Positions 52,566 through 60,296 of a DNA stretch of 64,000 nt are shown piece by piece. This stretch comes from Paenibacillus caui. Lineage in GTDB: Bacteria; Bacillota; Bacilli; Paenibacillales; Paenibacillaceae. A program made the position numbers and the translations under genes. The notes under the pieces were generated by a model. That model saw only the letters and a list, made by a program, of their open reading frames with translations. It did no database searches and had not been told where the DNA came from. Within the stretch, counting starts at the first letter, position 1. Every line of letters begins with the position of its first letter. The DNA is taken from assembly GCF_019904135.1 (NCBI RefSeq), contig NZ_JAIOGQ010000021.1, positions 1 to 64,000 of the forward strand, written 5' to 3'.

Positions 52566-52882
52566 CCGCCAGCACCCTCATCCGCCACAAATAAAAAGAC
52601 GCTCTCAGAGAGCGTCGACCAAATTACCTTGTTTTCTTTGCCCGCTTCATCATACGGAATGATTGGCAGTTTGGGAAAACGGTTATCCATAACATCACGA
52701 AACAGCGGCTGCCCATAAATCAGCTTTTCGCCGGTCACAAGCACTTCCCCATCCCGCTCCAGATCAATCGCAAAAAAATCATAATCGCTATTGTAATGAA
52801 CCTCTATCGTAAACATTTCGCCAAACAAGGAAATATCGAACCGGTAGGGAATCAGCTCTTTTTCAATATCGATGTAATTCAT
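52562..52882 (-). CDS. baseplate plug-type protein
   Basis: 106-aa beta-rich protein (YRFDISLFGEMFTIEVHYNSDYDFF; DGEVLVTGEKLIYGQPLF) resembling the small baseplate plug of minimal contractile tails such as that of cyanophage Pam3. The conserved turn EVLVTGEKLIYG and acidic N-terminus suit that family. ATG overlaps the hub start by 4 bases. Assignment is moderate. Confidence 0.65.
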   Translation of the reverse strand: MNYIDIEKELIPYRFDISLFGEMFTIEVHYNSDYDFFAIDLERDGEVLVTGEKLIYGQPLFRDVMDNRFPKLPIIPYDEAGKENKVIWSTLSESVFLFVADEGAGG

Positions 52883-52885
52883 TTG

Positions 52886-53416
52886 TCACCAGCTTTCCTG
52901 CCATAGGTTTCCTGCCCTCACTTTGTAATTTCGGACCCGGCTGACCGTCTTGGGAGGCTTCTCCATGTTTGATGCGGTTTTCACAGTCGCTTTACTGCCT
53001 TTTGTTTGCTTGACGCCAGAACTTGCGACACCCTCGGTCTGTGTTTTGACGGCCGCAGGAAGCTTGCCTGTATAAGACGAATAGGCGATCTGCACTTCAG
53101 TAATCGTGACTGAATAGGTAAAGCCGTCTGCAACCGTGTAGTCCCGGCTTGTGGACAAGCCTGACATCAAGCCTCTGATCGCTGTTCTTCCTATAAAGCT
53201 GACTATTTTTCCCTTATCCTGAGCCTCTGCCAGGAAACGGTGCATTTCCGCAGCATTTTCCCCTGAAACCACACCGCTGATGGACAGGGAACGGGCTTTG
53301 CGCTGCACATGGTCCGTGATATCGATGCCTCGTTCTACGGGCTGCTGGGTAAGATCAACTTCATAACTAAGGTCTTCTTTCTCAACCAAAATATATCGTC
53401 CGTCTATGGTAGCCAT
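52886..53416 (-). CDS. phage baseplate/tail tip protein
   Basis: 176-aa protein after the tape measure. Beta-rich N-terminal domain (ITDHVQRKARSLSISGVVSGENAAEMH) like the distal-tail/hub-adapter domain; Lys/Thr-rich linker (about 120-160); and a short tail, VRNYKVRAGNLWQESW, which looks like the start of a LysM repeat that has been cut off. Ends 3 bases before the plug gene. Confidence 0.65.
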   Translation of the reverse strand: MATIDGRYILVEKEDLSYEVDLTQQPVERGIDITDHVQRKARSLSISGVVSGENAAEMHRFLAEAQDKGKIVSFIGRTAIRGLMSGLSTSRDYTVADGFTYSVTITEVQIAYSSYTGKLPAAVKTQTEGVASSGVKQTKGSKATVKTASNMEKPPKTVSRVRNYKVRAGNLWQESW

Positions 53417-55758
53417 CAGTTAACCCCCTCCAATCCGCCGCGCCGCATCGTTTCCTGGAATACTTGCTGCATCGCCTGTCGGAACTGGACCATCAGATCC
53501 GAGGTTTGCTTGCTGTCCAGCGAACTGCCTTGGACGTCCACCGTAAGATGAATATCCATCCGGCTGCCGCCGTTTCCGGCATTCACTCTTGCAGGCGCCT
53601 GGACAGGCGAGCTGTACGCTTTGTTTTCATCGGCGGTCAGCACACGTTCTCCTTTATGCAGCTCGGCAATAAACCCGTCATACGGCACATATGGAAGACC
53701 CGTTGCATAGCTGCCAGCAACCTGGACAATCCCTCCGCTGCCGCTGCCACCACCGCCTCCCACAGCTTTCGTTTTGGGATCTAAGCCGCTGACGACATGA
53801 TCGATGGTCGGGATCGTAATCCCCAGCTTGTGGCCGAATATTTCAAAGTTTAGTACGCGATTCAGCATACCGATCAAATCGTTGACCTGGTCGATCACCC
53901 AGTTGATTCCCATAAAAAATACGCCTTTTATGCCATCCCAGATTCCCGTAAAGAAGTCTCCTATTCCACTGAACACGCCCATAAATTGATCTCTAAATTG
54001 GGTCCAGGAATTCATTACAAAAGAGACGATGCCATTAAAAATTGTAATCGTCTTAGTTCGAATAGCCGTCCAGTTTGTAGCAATAAAATTAGCGATCCAA
54101 CTGATCGGGAACATGATTACGGAAAGAATCCGCTGCCCCCATGTGACGAAGAAGCCAACAATGCTGTTAGCAATAGCCGGAATTTTCACAGTGAAAAAAG
54201 AAGCAATGAGGTTAAAGAAAGCAGGAATTTGCACAACGAAAAAATTCATCACCGCAGCGGCGCCGATTTTAATAGCGTTCCATACTCCGTTGACCATATT
54301 GCGAAACCATTCGCACTTCTTATAGGCCACAACAAGGCCAACGCCGAGCCCAATAAGCGCAGTTATAATTAAAAGAATAGGATTGGCTTCAAGTAGAGTC
54401 TGCACCGCGTTCAAGACCCCCGTTGCGAGCGTGATGAGCGTTACCATCGTTTTGTACGCCGCAAGCGCGGCAATAACTCCGGAAATAACCGGTACGAGTC
54501 CTTCCCACTGGGTAACATGCTGAAAAATGGACAGGGATACATTCGCAAAGGAATCCAGATAAGGCAAAATATCACTCAGTACGGAAGAAACATAGTCAAC
54601 TGTCTTGCCGATACCATCCGCCAAAGCTGCGCCAAAATCCTTGAGAAGCGGCTCATGGCTGGTCAGCCACTGTCCAAACTTATTAAGGGCTGGCATAAGC
54701 TGTTCCCCTACGGGAAGTAAAATGTCTACGGCAATCTGCCTTTTGAAAATTTCCATAGCCTGTCCGGGTTGATTCATCCTGGTCTGATTCAAGCCATCCA
54801 TCGTCTTCCGGGTCATATCGAACTTACCCTGGACGGTTCCCATGGCTGATACGACCTTTCCCTGTACATCGTCAAACTTGGAGCCGAATAAATCCATAGC
54901 GATCGAGTTCTGCTTCACCGGGTTCGTTATTTTCGCAATGGAGCTCGTTATTTGTCCGAAAGCGGCTTTGGCTGAAGGCCCCCCGGCTGCAATGGCACTC
55001 TTCATCTGCTTCGCATTGAGACCAAGCGAATTGAAGGCTTTCATACTGGCCTCGGAGCCGCTCGTCGCCCGTTTCTTGAATTCCTGGATCGTACTTCCTA
55101 CATCGTCAAGACTGAATTCCCCATTCTGGGCTCCGGCTGCAAACATATTGAACATCTGATTAGCGCTAAACCCCAAAGCTTTAAAATCTTTTGCATATTT
55201 ATCAATGGAGCCTAGCATATCTCCCTTAATATCGAGGCGTGCCGTCTTGCCCTGGGCAATCAGACCAAAGGCCTGATCGCTGGTGACCCCAAAATTTTTC
55301 ATCAGGGAGTTGGCCGATTTAACGGAGCTTGCCACATCATAGCCCATGGCCTCTTTAAGCAAAAACGCATTTTTAGTCGTTTGCTCAAGAGCTGTTCCCT
55401 GCTGTCCCGTTAGCTCAACAGTTTTGGAAATGGCGCTCCCCACTTCCTCCCAATCCTTGCCAAAATTTTGGGCATACAGGTTTTTTGCAATTTCTTTGGT
55501 AGCCTTCATCTGCTGATTGGTCGCCCCGGTTGCCATCTGAATCCGGGACATCGATTTCTCAAATTCAGAAGCAGCCGTAACGGAGGCCTTACCGAATTTC
55601 ATAATGGCGTCGATGCTTGCTTGATTGAAAGCGGTTATTTTGGCATTCGCCTCATCGGCCTTCTTTTTCTTTTGCTCGTCTTGCTTGTTTTGTTCCTCTT
55701 GTTTTTTTTCTTGCTGTTCCTGCTTTTTCTTGTTTGTGTTACGTCTATTAACCGCCAA
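53416..55758 (-). CDS. tail tape measure protein (TP901 type)
   Basis: 780-aa tape measure protein. The N-terminus is a Lys/Gln/Glu coiled coil (about residues 5-40), followed by the TP901 core (FEKSMSRIQMATGATNQQMKATKEIAKNLY), several hydrophobic helices (about 425-640) and a Gly-rich, beta C-terminal part with ATGLPYVPYDGFIAELHKGERVL. At roughly 0.15 nm per residue it predicts a tail of about 115 nm. TTG at 55758 has AAAGGGGG 8 bases upstream. Confidence 0.92.
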   Translation of the reverse strand: MAVNRRNTNKKKQEQQEKKQEEQNKQDEQKKKKADEANAKITAFNQASIDAIMKFGKASVTAASEFEKSMSRIQMATGATNQQMKATKEIAKNLYAQNFGKDWEEVGSAISKTVELTGQQGTALEQTTKNAFLLKEAMGYDVASSVKSANSLMKNFGVTSDQAFGLIAQGKTARLDIKGDMLGSIDKYAKDFKALGFSANQMFNMFAAGAQNGEFSLDDVGSTIQEFKKRATSGSEASMKAFNSLGLNAKQMKSAIAAGGPSAKAAFGQITSSIAKITNPVKQNSIAMDLFGSKFDDVQGKVVSAMGTVQGKFDMTRKTMDGLNQTRMNQPGQAMEIFKRQIAVDILLPVGEQLMPALNKFGQWLTSHEPLLKDFGAALADGIGKTVDYVSSVLSDILPYLDSFANVSLSIFQHVTQWEGLVPVISGVIAALAAYKTMVTLITLATGVLNAVQTLLEANPILLIITALIGLGVGLVVAYKKCEWFRNMVNGVWNAIKIGAAAVMNFFVVQIPAFFNLIASFFTVKIPAIANSIVGFFVTWGQRILSVIMFPISWIANFIATNWTAIRTKTITIFNGIVSFVMNSWTQFRDQFMGVFSGIGDFFTGIWDGIKGVFFMGINWVIDQVNDLIGMLNRVLNFEIFGHKLGITIPTIDHVVSGLDPKTKAVGGGGGSGSGGIVQVAGSYATGLPYVPYDGFIAELHKGERVLTADENKAYSSPVQAPARVNAGNGGSRMDIHLTVDVQGSSLDSKQTSDLMVQFRQAMQQVFQETMRRGGLEGVN

Positions 55759-55809
55759 GCCGCACACCCCCTTTCCAATAGGAAAAAGAGCGTCCCGAAG
55801 GACGCCCGC

Positions 55810-55992
55810 TTATTTATGCCGTTTGGTTTGCTGCTTGAGATAAAGATCCAGGGCGGCATTGGCCTCGGCCACGTCGTCTTCATCCATTTGATGAAGATCG
55901 GAATAGCTGATGCCGATATCCGACAGCAGCAGCCGCCAGTAGCGCCAGCGCTGTTTAGCCCTCTGCTCCGCTTCAGCCCTGCTGATCGTCAA
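55810..55992 (-). CDS. second tail assembly chaperone frame
   Basis: 60-aa helical protein (TISRAEAEQRAKQRWRYWRLLLSD, then HQMDEDDVAEANAALDLYL) lying between the chaperone and the tape measure. TTG at 55992 with GGAAGGTG upstream would express it alone; the open frame also overlaps the preceding gene in the +1/-2 relation, so a frameshift fusion like gpG-GT is equally possible. Confidence 0.6.
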   Translation of the reverse strand: MTISRAEAEQRAKQRWRYWRLLLSDIGISYSDLHQMDEDDVAEANAALDLYLKQQTKRHK

Positions 55993-56266
55993 GCTCTTCA
56001 CCTTCCTGCCCGGAGATGAACAGGTAAGCAGCATTCACGACCTCGCTGTATTCACGATAGTCATCGAACTCGTCGATTTTCAGTTTGGGCTCGACTACTA
56101 CATATTTTAAAATTTCTTCGGACAGCCGTTCCTCCGACACGACACCAAACTTGTTTTTGGCGGCATCGTTGATTTTGGATACGGCCCGGACTCCGGGATG
56201 CTGGAAAACATACTTGGCTCCGGACTTTGATGTATATTCTTTCTGTTTAAAATTTGCCACGGTCAT
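55973..56266 (-). CDS. tail assembly chaperone (XkdN-like)
   Basis: 97-aa acidic protein between tube and tape measure, the position of XkdN/gpG. It includes VRAVSKINDAAKNKFGVVSEERLSEEILKYVVVEPKLKIDEFDD and ends EEGEELDDQQG. It should bind the tape measure protein and the tube during assembly. Overlaps the following frame by 20 bases. Confidence 0.77.
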   Translation of the reverse strand: MTVANFKQKEYTSKSGAKYVFQHPGVRAVSKINDAAKNKFGVVSEERLSEEILKYVVVEPKLKIDEFDDYREYSEVVNAAYLFISGQEGEELDDQQG

Positions 56267-56305
56267 CGATCCTTTCTGGAATTGAAATCAAGTCAGCCTG
56301 ACGAG

Positions 56306-56698
56306 TTAATTGATCTCCGCATCCATCAGCTGCAGCTCGAACACTCTGTCTTCCACCTCATTGCTGTAGGTACGGGTTGCCGGCTTTTTGATATATGCCG
56401 AATTCGAAGTGATCGTTTCTTTCGGATCGCCGTTGTAGATCACGGACACCTTCACAAGCTTGTCGTTTTTCGCTAGACTGTCCAGAAGAGCTACCTGCGG
56501 ACTGATCGACAACAGCGTAATCGTTAAAGTACCAAGCTTGTTGTTGACCCGCGAACGGACCGTATCCCCCTGGGCGCCTACTTTAGTCGTCCAGTTATCT
56601 TCGTCTTTTTCAAACTCGACCATATCCTCGGAAAATCCGGTAAGGTGTACATCGTCAACAATAACAGTCAAGTGCTTTGCATCATAAGTAGTTGCCAT
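56306..56698 (-). CDS. tail tube protein (DUF3277-like)
   Basis: 130-aa tube subunit. The pattern HLTVIVDDVHLTGFSEDMVEFEKDEDNWTTKVGAQGDTVRSRV is typical of phage structural proteins of DUF3277, which form the inner tube in small contractile tails. ATG follows GAGGAATATA. Immediately downstream of the sheath gene. Confidence 0.85.
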   Translation of the reverse strand: MATTYDAKHLTVIVDDVHLTGFSEDMVEFEKDEDNWTTKVGAQGDTVRSRVNNKLGTLTITLLSISPQVALLDSLAKNDKLVKVSVIYNGDPKETITSNSAYIKKPATRTYSNEVEDRVFELQLMDAEIN

Positions 56699-56713
56699 CG
56701 TTTATATTCCTCC

Positions 56714-57718
56714 TTAGTATGTGACAAGTCCGGTAATGGTAGATTCATGAATGGCGCCGGCCAACTCAAATTCAAAATTGCCGCCGTCATAGCTGCGCGA
56801 CAGTCTGTCGGCAGCCGTTGTTTGCTCCCTGGTAAGGAAATTCGTGCTGTAGAGCCCGTTGCCGCTGCTGTCTTTGGCAATAATGCCCTGAATCAGGGAG
56901 CGCTGAAGAACGCCCCGGACAGTACCTTCGATTTGGGCAATCCCGGTATTGTCGTATGCAATCTTTTGGTTGTTCGCATTGTTAAACAGCTTCTGCACTT
57001 CGAATTCGATACTGTAAACTACATAATGCTTCGCATGAATAATATCGATGTATTCGCCGCCCGACGTCATGCCTTCGCTCGTTACCGGATCGCCTGCTTT
57101 CATTACATAGGTGATGGCGCCGGCGTCATGAATCGCCTTCAGCTCATAGGCGGTGACTTCAAGCGGAGCAATGCCTTTCAGTCTCTGGCCTTTCCAGGTA
57201 ATCGATCCGACGGGCTTGGACCCGGCCTCCCCAACCAGCGCAGCCTCCGGATAGCTGTCCGTATTTGTGTGATAGAACACGGTCGTATTCAGCAGCTTCT
57301 GGTTCTGAATCGTCTTCACATCATCCAGACTGGACGATCTGGCAAAGAACTGGCGGCTGCCATTAGTCTCGGTCGCTCCCGCAATTGCGAGAATGTCCTG
57401 AACATTAGTGCTTGTTGTAAGCAGGAAATAAAAGTCCTTGTCAAACACTTTCGGCAGGAAGTCGGCCAACGTTTCGTCCGTTTTCCGCTGCATGATTGCC
57501 AGCTCATCAGGCCGGTTAGCCTGAGCAAAAATAGCCGCCGCCGCTTTATATTCTTCAGTTCCAGCCGGAAAAGCAGCGCTGAGCTCCTCCAAGGAAGAGT
57601 AGGAAGTATAGTCCATCCCCGCTGTGCTTGTGCCGATAATCAGCGGTTTGCCAAAGCCCAAAACCGGTGTCGGCCGTTTAATATCAATAATTACATTCAC
57701 GTCTTTAATTTGTGACAA
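56714..57718 (-). CDS. tail sheath protein (DUF3383-like)
   Basis: 334-aa sheath subunit of a contractile tail. The start DVNVIIDIKRPTPVLGFGKPLIIG, the DFYFLLTTST segment, VTAYELKAIHDAGAITYVMKAGD, and the C-terminal EGTVRGVLQRSLIQGIIAKD are family-type sheath elements (DUF3383). Overlaps the tail terminator gene by 14 bases. Its presence shows that the tail is contractile, not siphovirus-like. Confidence 0.88.
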   Translation of the reverse strand: MSQIKDVNVIIDIKRPTPVLGFGKPLIIGTSTAGMDYTSYSSLEELSAAFPAGTEEYKAAAAIFAQANRPDELAIMQRKTDETLADFLPKVFDKDFYFLLTTSTNVQDILAIAGATETNGSRQFFARSSSLDDVKTIQNQKLLNTTVFYHTNTDSYPEAALVGEAGSKPVGSITWKGQRLKGIAPLEVTAYELKAIHDAGAITYVMKAGDPVTSEGMTSGGEYIDIIHAKHYVVYSIEFEVQKLFNNANNQKIAYDNTGIAQIEGTVRGVLQRSLIQGIIAKDSSGNGLYSTNFLTREQTTAADRLSRSYDGGNFEFELAGAIHESTITGLVTY

Positions 57719-58205
57719 TTCGATCAGCTCCTTTGATATTTACCGTTTCAATCATTTCAACTTCCGTCTCCGTAACATCTACCATACGGAATTGCACGTC
57801 AAAGCCTTCACGGCGGATCCACGCCGCATTCTCATATTCCTTGTAATCCCTTGTGATGACCGGTCCCACATTGACAACAACGCAGTCAAAACCGTCTTTA
57901 AGCTGCATTCTCCCGATTCGGTCCACCCAGTCACGGGCCTTCATCGCATTGATGATTCTCGGCAGCTTGTCCTGACTATAGGAAAATATGGATGCCGTGA
58001 AGCTGACCGTTTCGCTTTGCCGCATGATCCCGTCGCCATATTCGACAACCGGAAACCCTCGGCTGTTCATCATGCTGCTGAAACTGAAAACCAAATATTC
58101 CGTTTCAGCCGTATCCGCTTCATGGCCAATCTCCTTGAAAATCAATCCGGTACTTGCGGATATTCCTTCCGTAATAGCCGTTTTGATTTCCACAATCGGG
58201 ATCAT
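57705..58205 (-). CDS. tail terminator/neck protein (LIC_12616-like)
   Basis: 166-aa neck-terminator-like protein: MIPIVEIKTAITEGISAS, YLVFSFSSMMNSRGFPVVEYGDG, and a C-terminal FDVQFRMVDVTETEVEMIETV (beta-rich). It caps the tube and would join a head; no head gene accompanies it. Upstream of the sheath gene with overlap. ATG overlaps a 19-codon leader frame (ATGA) and follows GAAGGGGGAGGGG. Confidence 0.8.
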   Translation of the reverse strand: MIPIVEIKTAITEGISASTGLIFKEIGHEADTAETEYLVFSFSSMMNSRGFPVVEYGDGIMRQSETVSFTASIFSYSQDKLPRIINAMKARDWVDRIGRMQLKDGFDCVVVNVGPVITRDYKEYENAAWIRREGFDVQFRMVDVTETEVEMIETVNIKGADRIVTN

Positions 58206-58261
58206 AGGCCCCTCCCCCTTCCTTTCGGTTGCTTTAGTTCATCCGGCTTTCGCTGTTCCAT
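58202..58261 (-). other. 19-codon leader-like frame before the tail terminator
   Basis: ATG to TGA, basic product (MEQRKPDELKQPKGRGRGL), stop overlapping the next start. AAAGGAGGT is only 2 bases upstream, so use as a coupling leader is uncertain. A second frame of 22 codons lies at 58271-58339 (GTG start). They may be relics of the genes lost between activator and neck. Confidence 0.3.
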
Positions 58262-58340
58262 CACCTCCTTTCAGGCGTTTCTTGTTCGGTCATCCCTGAA
58301 TCCGGGATCAGCCTCAAGGACGCTAATTTCGTCTCTCACT

Positions 58341-58366
58341 CTTAGGTGGCAACCGTGTGACAAAAA
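58341..58366 (-). promoter_or_regulatory. candidate late promoter/activator site
   Basis: Minus-strand TTTTTGTCACACGGTTGCC lies just below the activator stop and ahead of the tail genes. It has no good sigma-A -10, which fits a promoter used by the sigma-like protein encoded next to it. Assigned from position and lack of a normal promoter only. Confidence 0.35.
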
Positions 58367-58873
58367 CTAGATATTAAGTAAATTTTTATAGCTTAAATAG
58401 TCCGCTATTTTCTTTTGAGCCCGGCGTACATACAGAGCTGAGCTGCTTTTTGAAATGCCGAGCATTTCCGCAATTTGTGCGAGTGAAAAACACTCCCCGT
58501 AAGCCAGTGTGTAGCACTCCCGTTCTCTCTTGCTCAAGCTTGCTAATGCTTGCTTCACCAATACCCGCTTCCTTTCGGACAAACGGCTGGACCCCGCCGC
58601 CGCAGGAGGATTGACAAATACTTGCATCTGTATCGGGTCCATCAGCTTTTCCCGCTGATATCCCGCGAGCCGCTCAATTCCCCTTCGGTTTCCCGGCCTC
58701 CGGCCAGTGTTCAGCCATTCGATCACATAGGTGCAATCCGCCATCATTTCACCGACAATCCTGCGATCTCCGTCCTGCTCGGGCAGCTTCTCCCTGAGCT
58801 GTTTCAGGATTCTAAACGTATACTCATAAGCCAACTTCAGCTCCTGCATGTCCGACCATTCCCGCTCTGCCAT
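58367..58873 (-). CDS. sigma-70 region 4 positive control factor (Xpf-like)
   Basis: 168-aa protein whose C-terminal part (about residues 105-165) is a sigma region 4 HTH: VLVKQALASLSKRERECYTL, then SLAQIAEMLGISKSSSALYVRRAQKKI. The N-terminal half is helical and unlike full sigma factors. It corresponds to PBSX Xpf, which activates the late operon. First gene of the tail unit; start has AGGGGGGAG close upstream. Transcribed from the strong promoter at 59059-59087. Confidence 0.82.
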   Translation of the reverse strand: MAEREWSDMQELKLAYEYTFRILKQLREKLPEQDGDRRIVGEMMADCTYVIEWLNTGRRPGNRRGIERLAGYQREKLMDPIQMQVFVNPPAAAGSSRLSERKRVLVKQALASLSKRERECYTLAYGECFSLAQIAEMLGISKSSSALYVRRAQKKIADYLSYKNLLNI

Positions 58874-58943
58874 TTTGCTCCCCCCTGAAATATGTTAGGG
58901 TATTATAAATACCCTATAGTCTAAAAATAAAAGGCCATCAGTA

Positions 58944-58975
58944 TTGACGATACCTTTAAAATCCGTTAATATAAT
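58944..58975 (+). promoter_or_regulatory. candidate promoter of the repressor gene
   Basis: -35 TTGACG (58944-58949) lies inside the second palindrome. -10 boxes TAATAT (17-base spacer) or TATAAT (20-base spacer) follow. The leader to the repressor start would be about 150 bases. Confidence 0.4.
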
Positions 58976-59058
58976 GTAAAAGTATTATAAATACCCTTTT
59001 GAAAAAGACTATTTGGACTACCTGCTTTCTTTTCACCTCCCGGTCATTTCGTAACCTG

Positions 59059-59087
59059 ATTATATTAGGTATTTAAAATACCGTCAA
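59059..59087 (-). promoter_or_regulatory. strong promoter of the activator/tail unit
   Basis: Minus strand: -35 TTGACG (59087-59082), 17 bases, -10 TATAAT (59064-59059). The palindrome at 59069-59081 fills the spacer and another abuts the -35, so bound repressor would exclude RNA polymerase. Confidence 0.75.
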
Positions 59088-59133
59088 GTATTTAAAATAC
59101 CCTTATTCAACTTTTTTATTGGAGGCGCAGTTT

Positions 59134-59580
59134 ATGTCACTTGGGGAAAGAATACGAAATCGCCGCAAACAGCTTGGACTTACGCAGATCGAAATTGCCA
59201 GGCAGCTTGATATGGGACGCTCCAATTTTGGCCATATCGAGAACGGCCGGGTGGTCCCTTCCAGCGTCGATCTGGACAAGATCGCCGATATCCTGCGTAC
59301 CAAACCCGATTACCTGCTCGGCAAGACAGACGACCCTTCTCTTTTAACGGGTGGTGACGAGGACCCGTATGCCTTAACTTCGAAAGAAGAGAAGGATATT
59401 GCCGTACGTCTGCAGAAGTTGTTGGATGAGCTGGAAAGCGGTGTTCCGCTCGCTTATTACGGTGAACCGCTGGAAGACGACGAGGATCGGGAAGCGCTGC
59501 GCGCGTCCCTTGAGAACACGCTGCGGCTGTCCAAATATATGGCTAAGAAGAAATTTACGCCGAACAAATACCGAAAATAA
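59134..59580 (+). CDS. XRE family repressor of the tail locus
   Basis: 148-aa regulator: HTH in residues 5-60 (RIRNRRKQLGLTQIEIARQLDMG, then NFGHIENGRVVPS) and a C-terminal helical region with an acidic segment (EEKDIAVRLQKLLDELESG) rich in charged residues. It is like Xre/ImmR repressors that are inactivated by ImmA proteases. ATG at 59134 has GGAGGCGC 6 bases before it. Divergent from the activator gene, across the operator array. Confidence 0.85.
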   Translation: MSLGERIRNRRKQLGLTQIEIARQLDMGRSNFGHIENGRVVPSSVDLDKIADILRTKPDYLLGKTDDPSLLTGGDEDPYALTSKEEKDIAVRLQKLLDELESGVPLAYYGEPLEDDEDREALRASLENTLRLSKYMAKKKFTPNKYRK

Positions 59581-59597
59581 CATCCGGGGGTTACCGT

Positions 59598-60077
59598 ATG
59601 GACGAAGAACGTCTCATAAAGAAGCTGATCAGGGCCCACGGAACCAACGACCCCTTAAGAATTGCACAGCAACGTAATATTCTGGTTCTGTACGAGCGGC
59701 TTGGCAAGAACATCTGGGGATACTTCAGCAACGCGAACCGTATTCCGATCATTCATATCAATGAGAATTTGAACCGGTTTGACAGGCTTTTTACGGCCGC
59801 CCACGAGCTTGGGCACTGCCTCCTGCATTCCAAGATTAACACGCCTTTTCTACGGAAAAATACACTTATCTCCGTTGACCGCATCGAGCAGGAGGCCAAC
59901 CGGTTTGCGCTGAAGCTGTTAATCGGCACCGCGCAGCCCGAGCGCGGCGAAACCGCGAAATACTTCCTGCTGCGCTGCGGCATTCCGAAATGGCTTCATT
60001 CGTACTATACGGAAGCGGCCTCAGACAGCAAATGGTCCAAGTTTTGGCGGGACGAGCAATCGTTCTGGGGGTGCTGA
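59598..60077 (+). CDS. ImmA/IrrE family metallo-endopeptidase
   Basis: 159-aa zinc protease. The HExxH motif is TAAHELGHCLLHSK near residue 73, with the downstream acidic ligand in RIEQEANRFALKLLIG. ImmA proteins cleave their cognate ImmR/XRE repressor after DNA damage or other signals; PBSX XkdA is the counterpart. GTG/ATG choice: ATG at 59598 follows CCGGGGGT. Gene ends 17 bases after the repressor gene's end, likely one operon. Confidence 0.88.
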   Translation: MDEERLIKKLIRAHGTNDPLRIAQQRNILVLYERLGKNIWGYFSNANRIPIIHINENLNRFDRLFTAAHELGHCLLHSKINTPFLRKNTLISVDRIEQEANRFALKLLIGTAQPERGETAKYFLLRCGIPKWLHSYYTEAASDSKWSKFWRDEQSFWGC

Positions 60078-60130
60078 TGTGCGCAGACAATTGAAAAAAC
60101 GCGGTAGGTTTTATTTTTTTGAGTCATATA

Positions 60131-60144
60131 AGAACATACGTTCT
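60131..60144. promoter_or_regulatory. LexA/DinR-type SOS box
   Basis: AGAACATACGTTCT contains GAACATACGTTC, which fits the Bacillus LexA core GAAC-RNRY-GTTC, inside a longer ATATAAGAAC/GTTCTTTATAT palindrome. It lies 54 bases past the ImmA gene; no intact gene is directly downstream on either strand. Confidence 0.5.
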
Positions 60145-60296
60145 TTATATGGAATAGCAAACCAAACTGATTTAAGGCGTATCCGCGATCCCGGGTACGC
60201 TTTGGAATCGAAATGACAGGAAATTACTTGGGCTCCATGATACCTGTTTTGGAAATAAAAGAAGTAACCGGAACCATAAATTGTACCTTATCCGAA

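Larger units (their letters stand above)
58898..59102. promoter_or_regulatory. repressor operator array (five palindromes)
   Basis: Five copies of GTATTnnnAATAC-like palindromes: centred at 58906 (GGGTATTATAAATACCC), 58947 (GTATTGACGATAC), 58988, 59075 and 59094. The first three are spaced exactly 41 bases, the last two 19. They lie between the divergent activator and repressor genes and are the likely sites of the XRE protein. Confidence 0.8.

Noticed and set aside
45903-60077. Complete prophage
   Set aside because: No integrase, replication, terminase, portal or capsid genes and no attachment repeats were found; a tail-only locus explains the content better.
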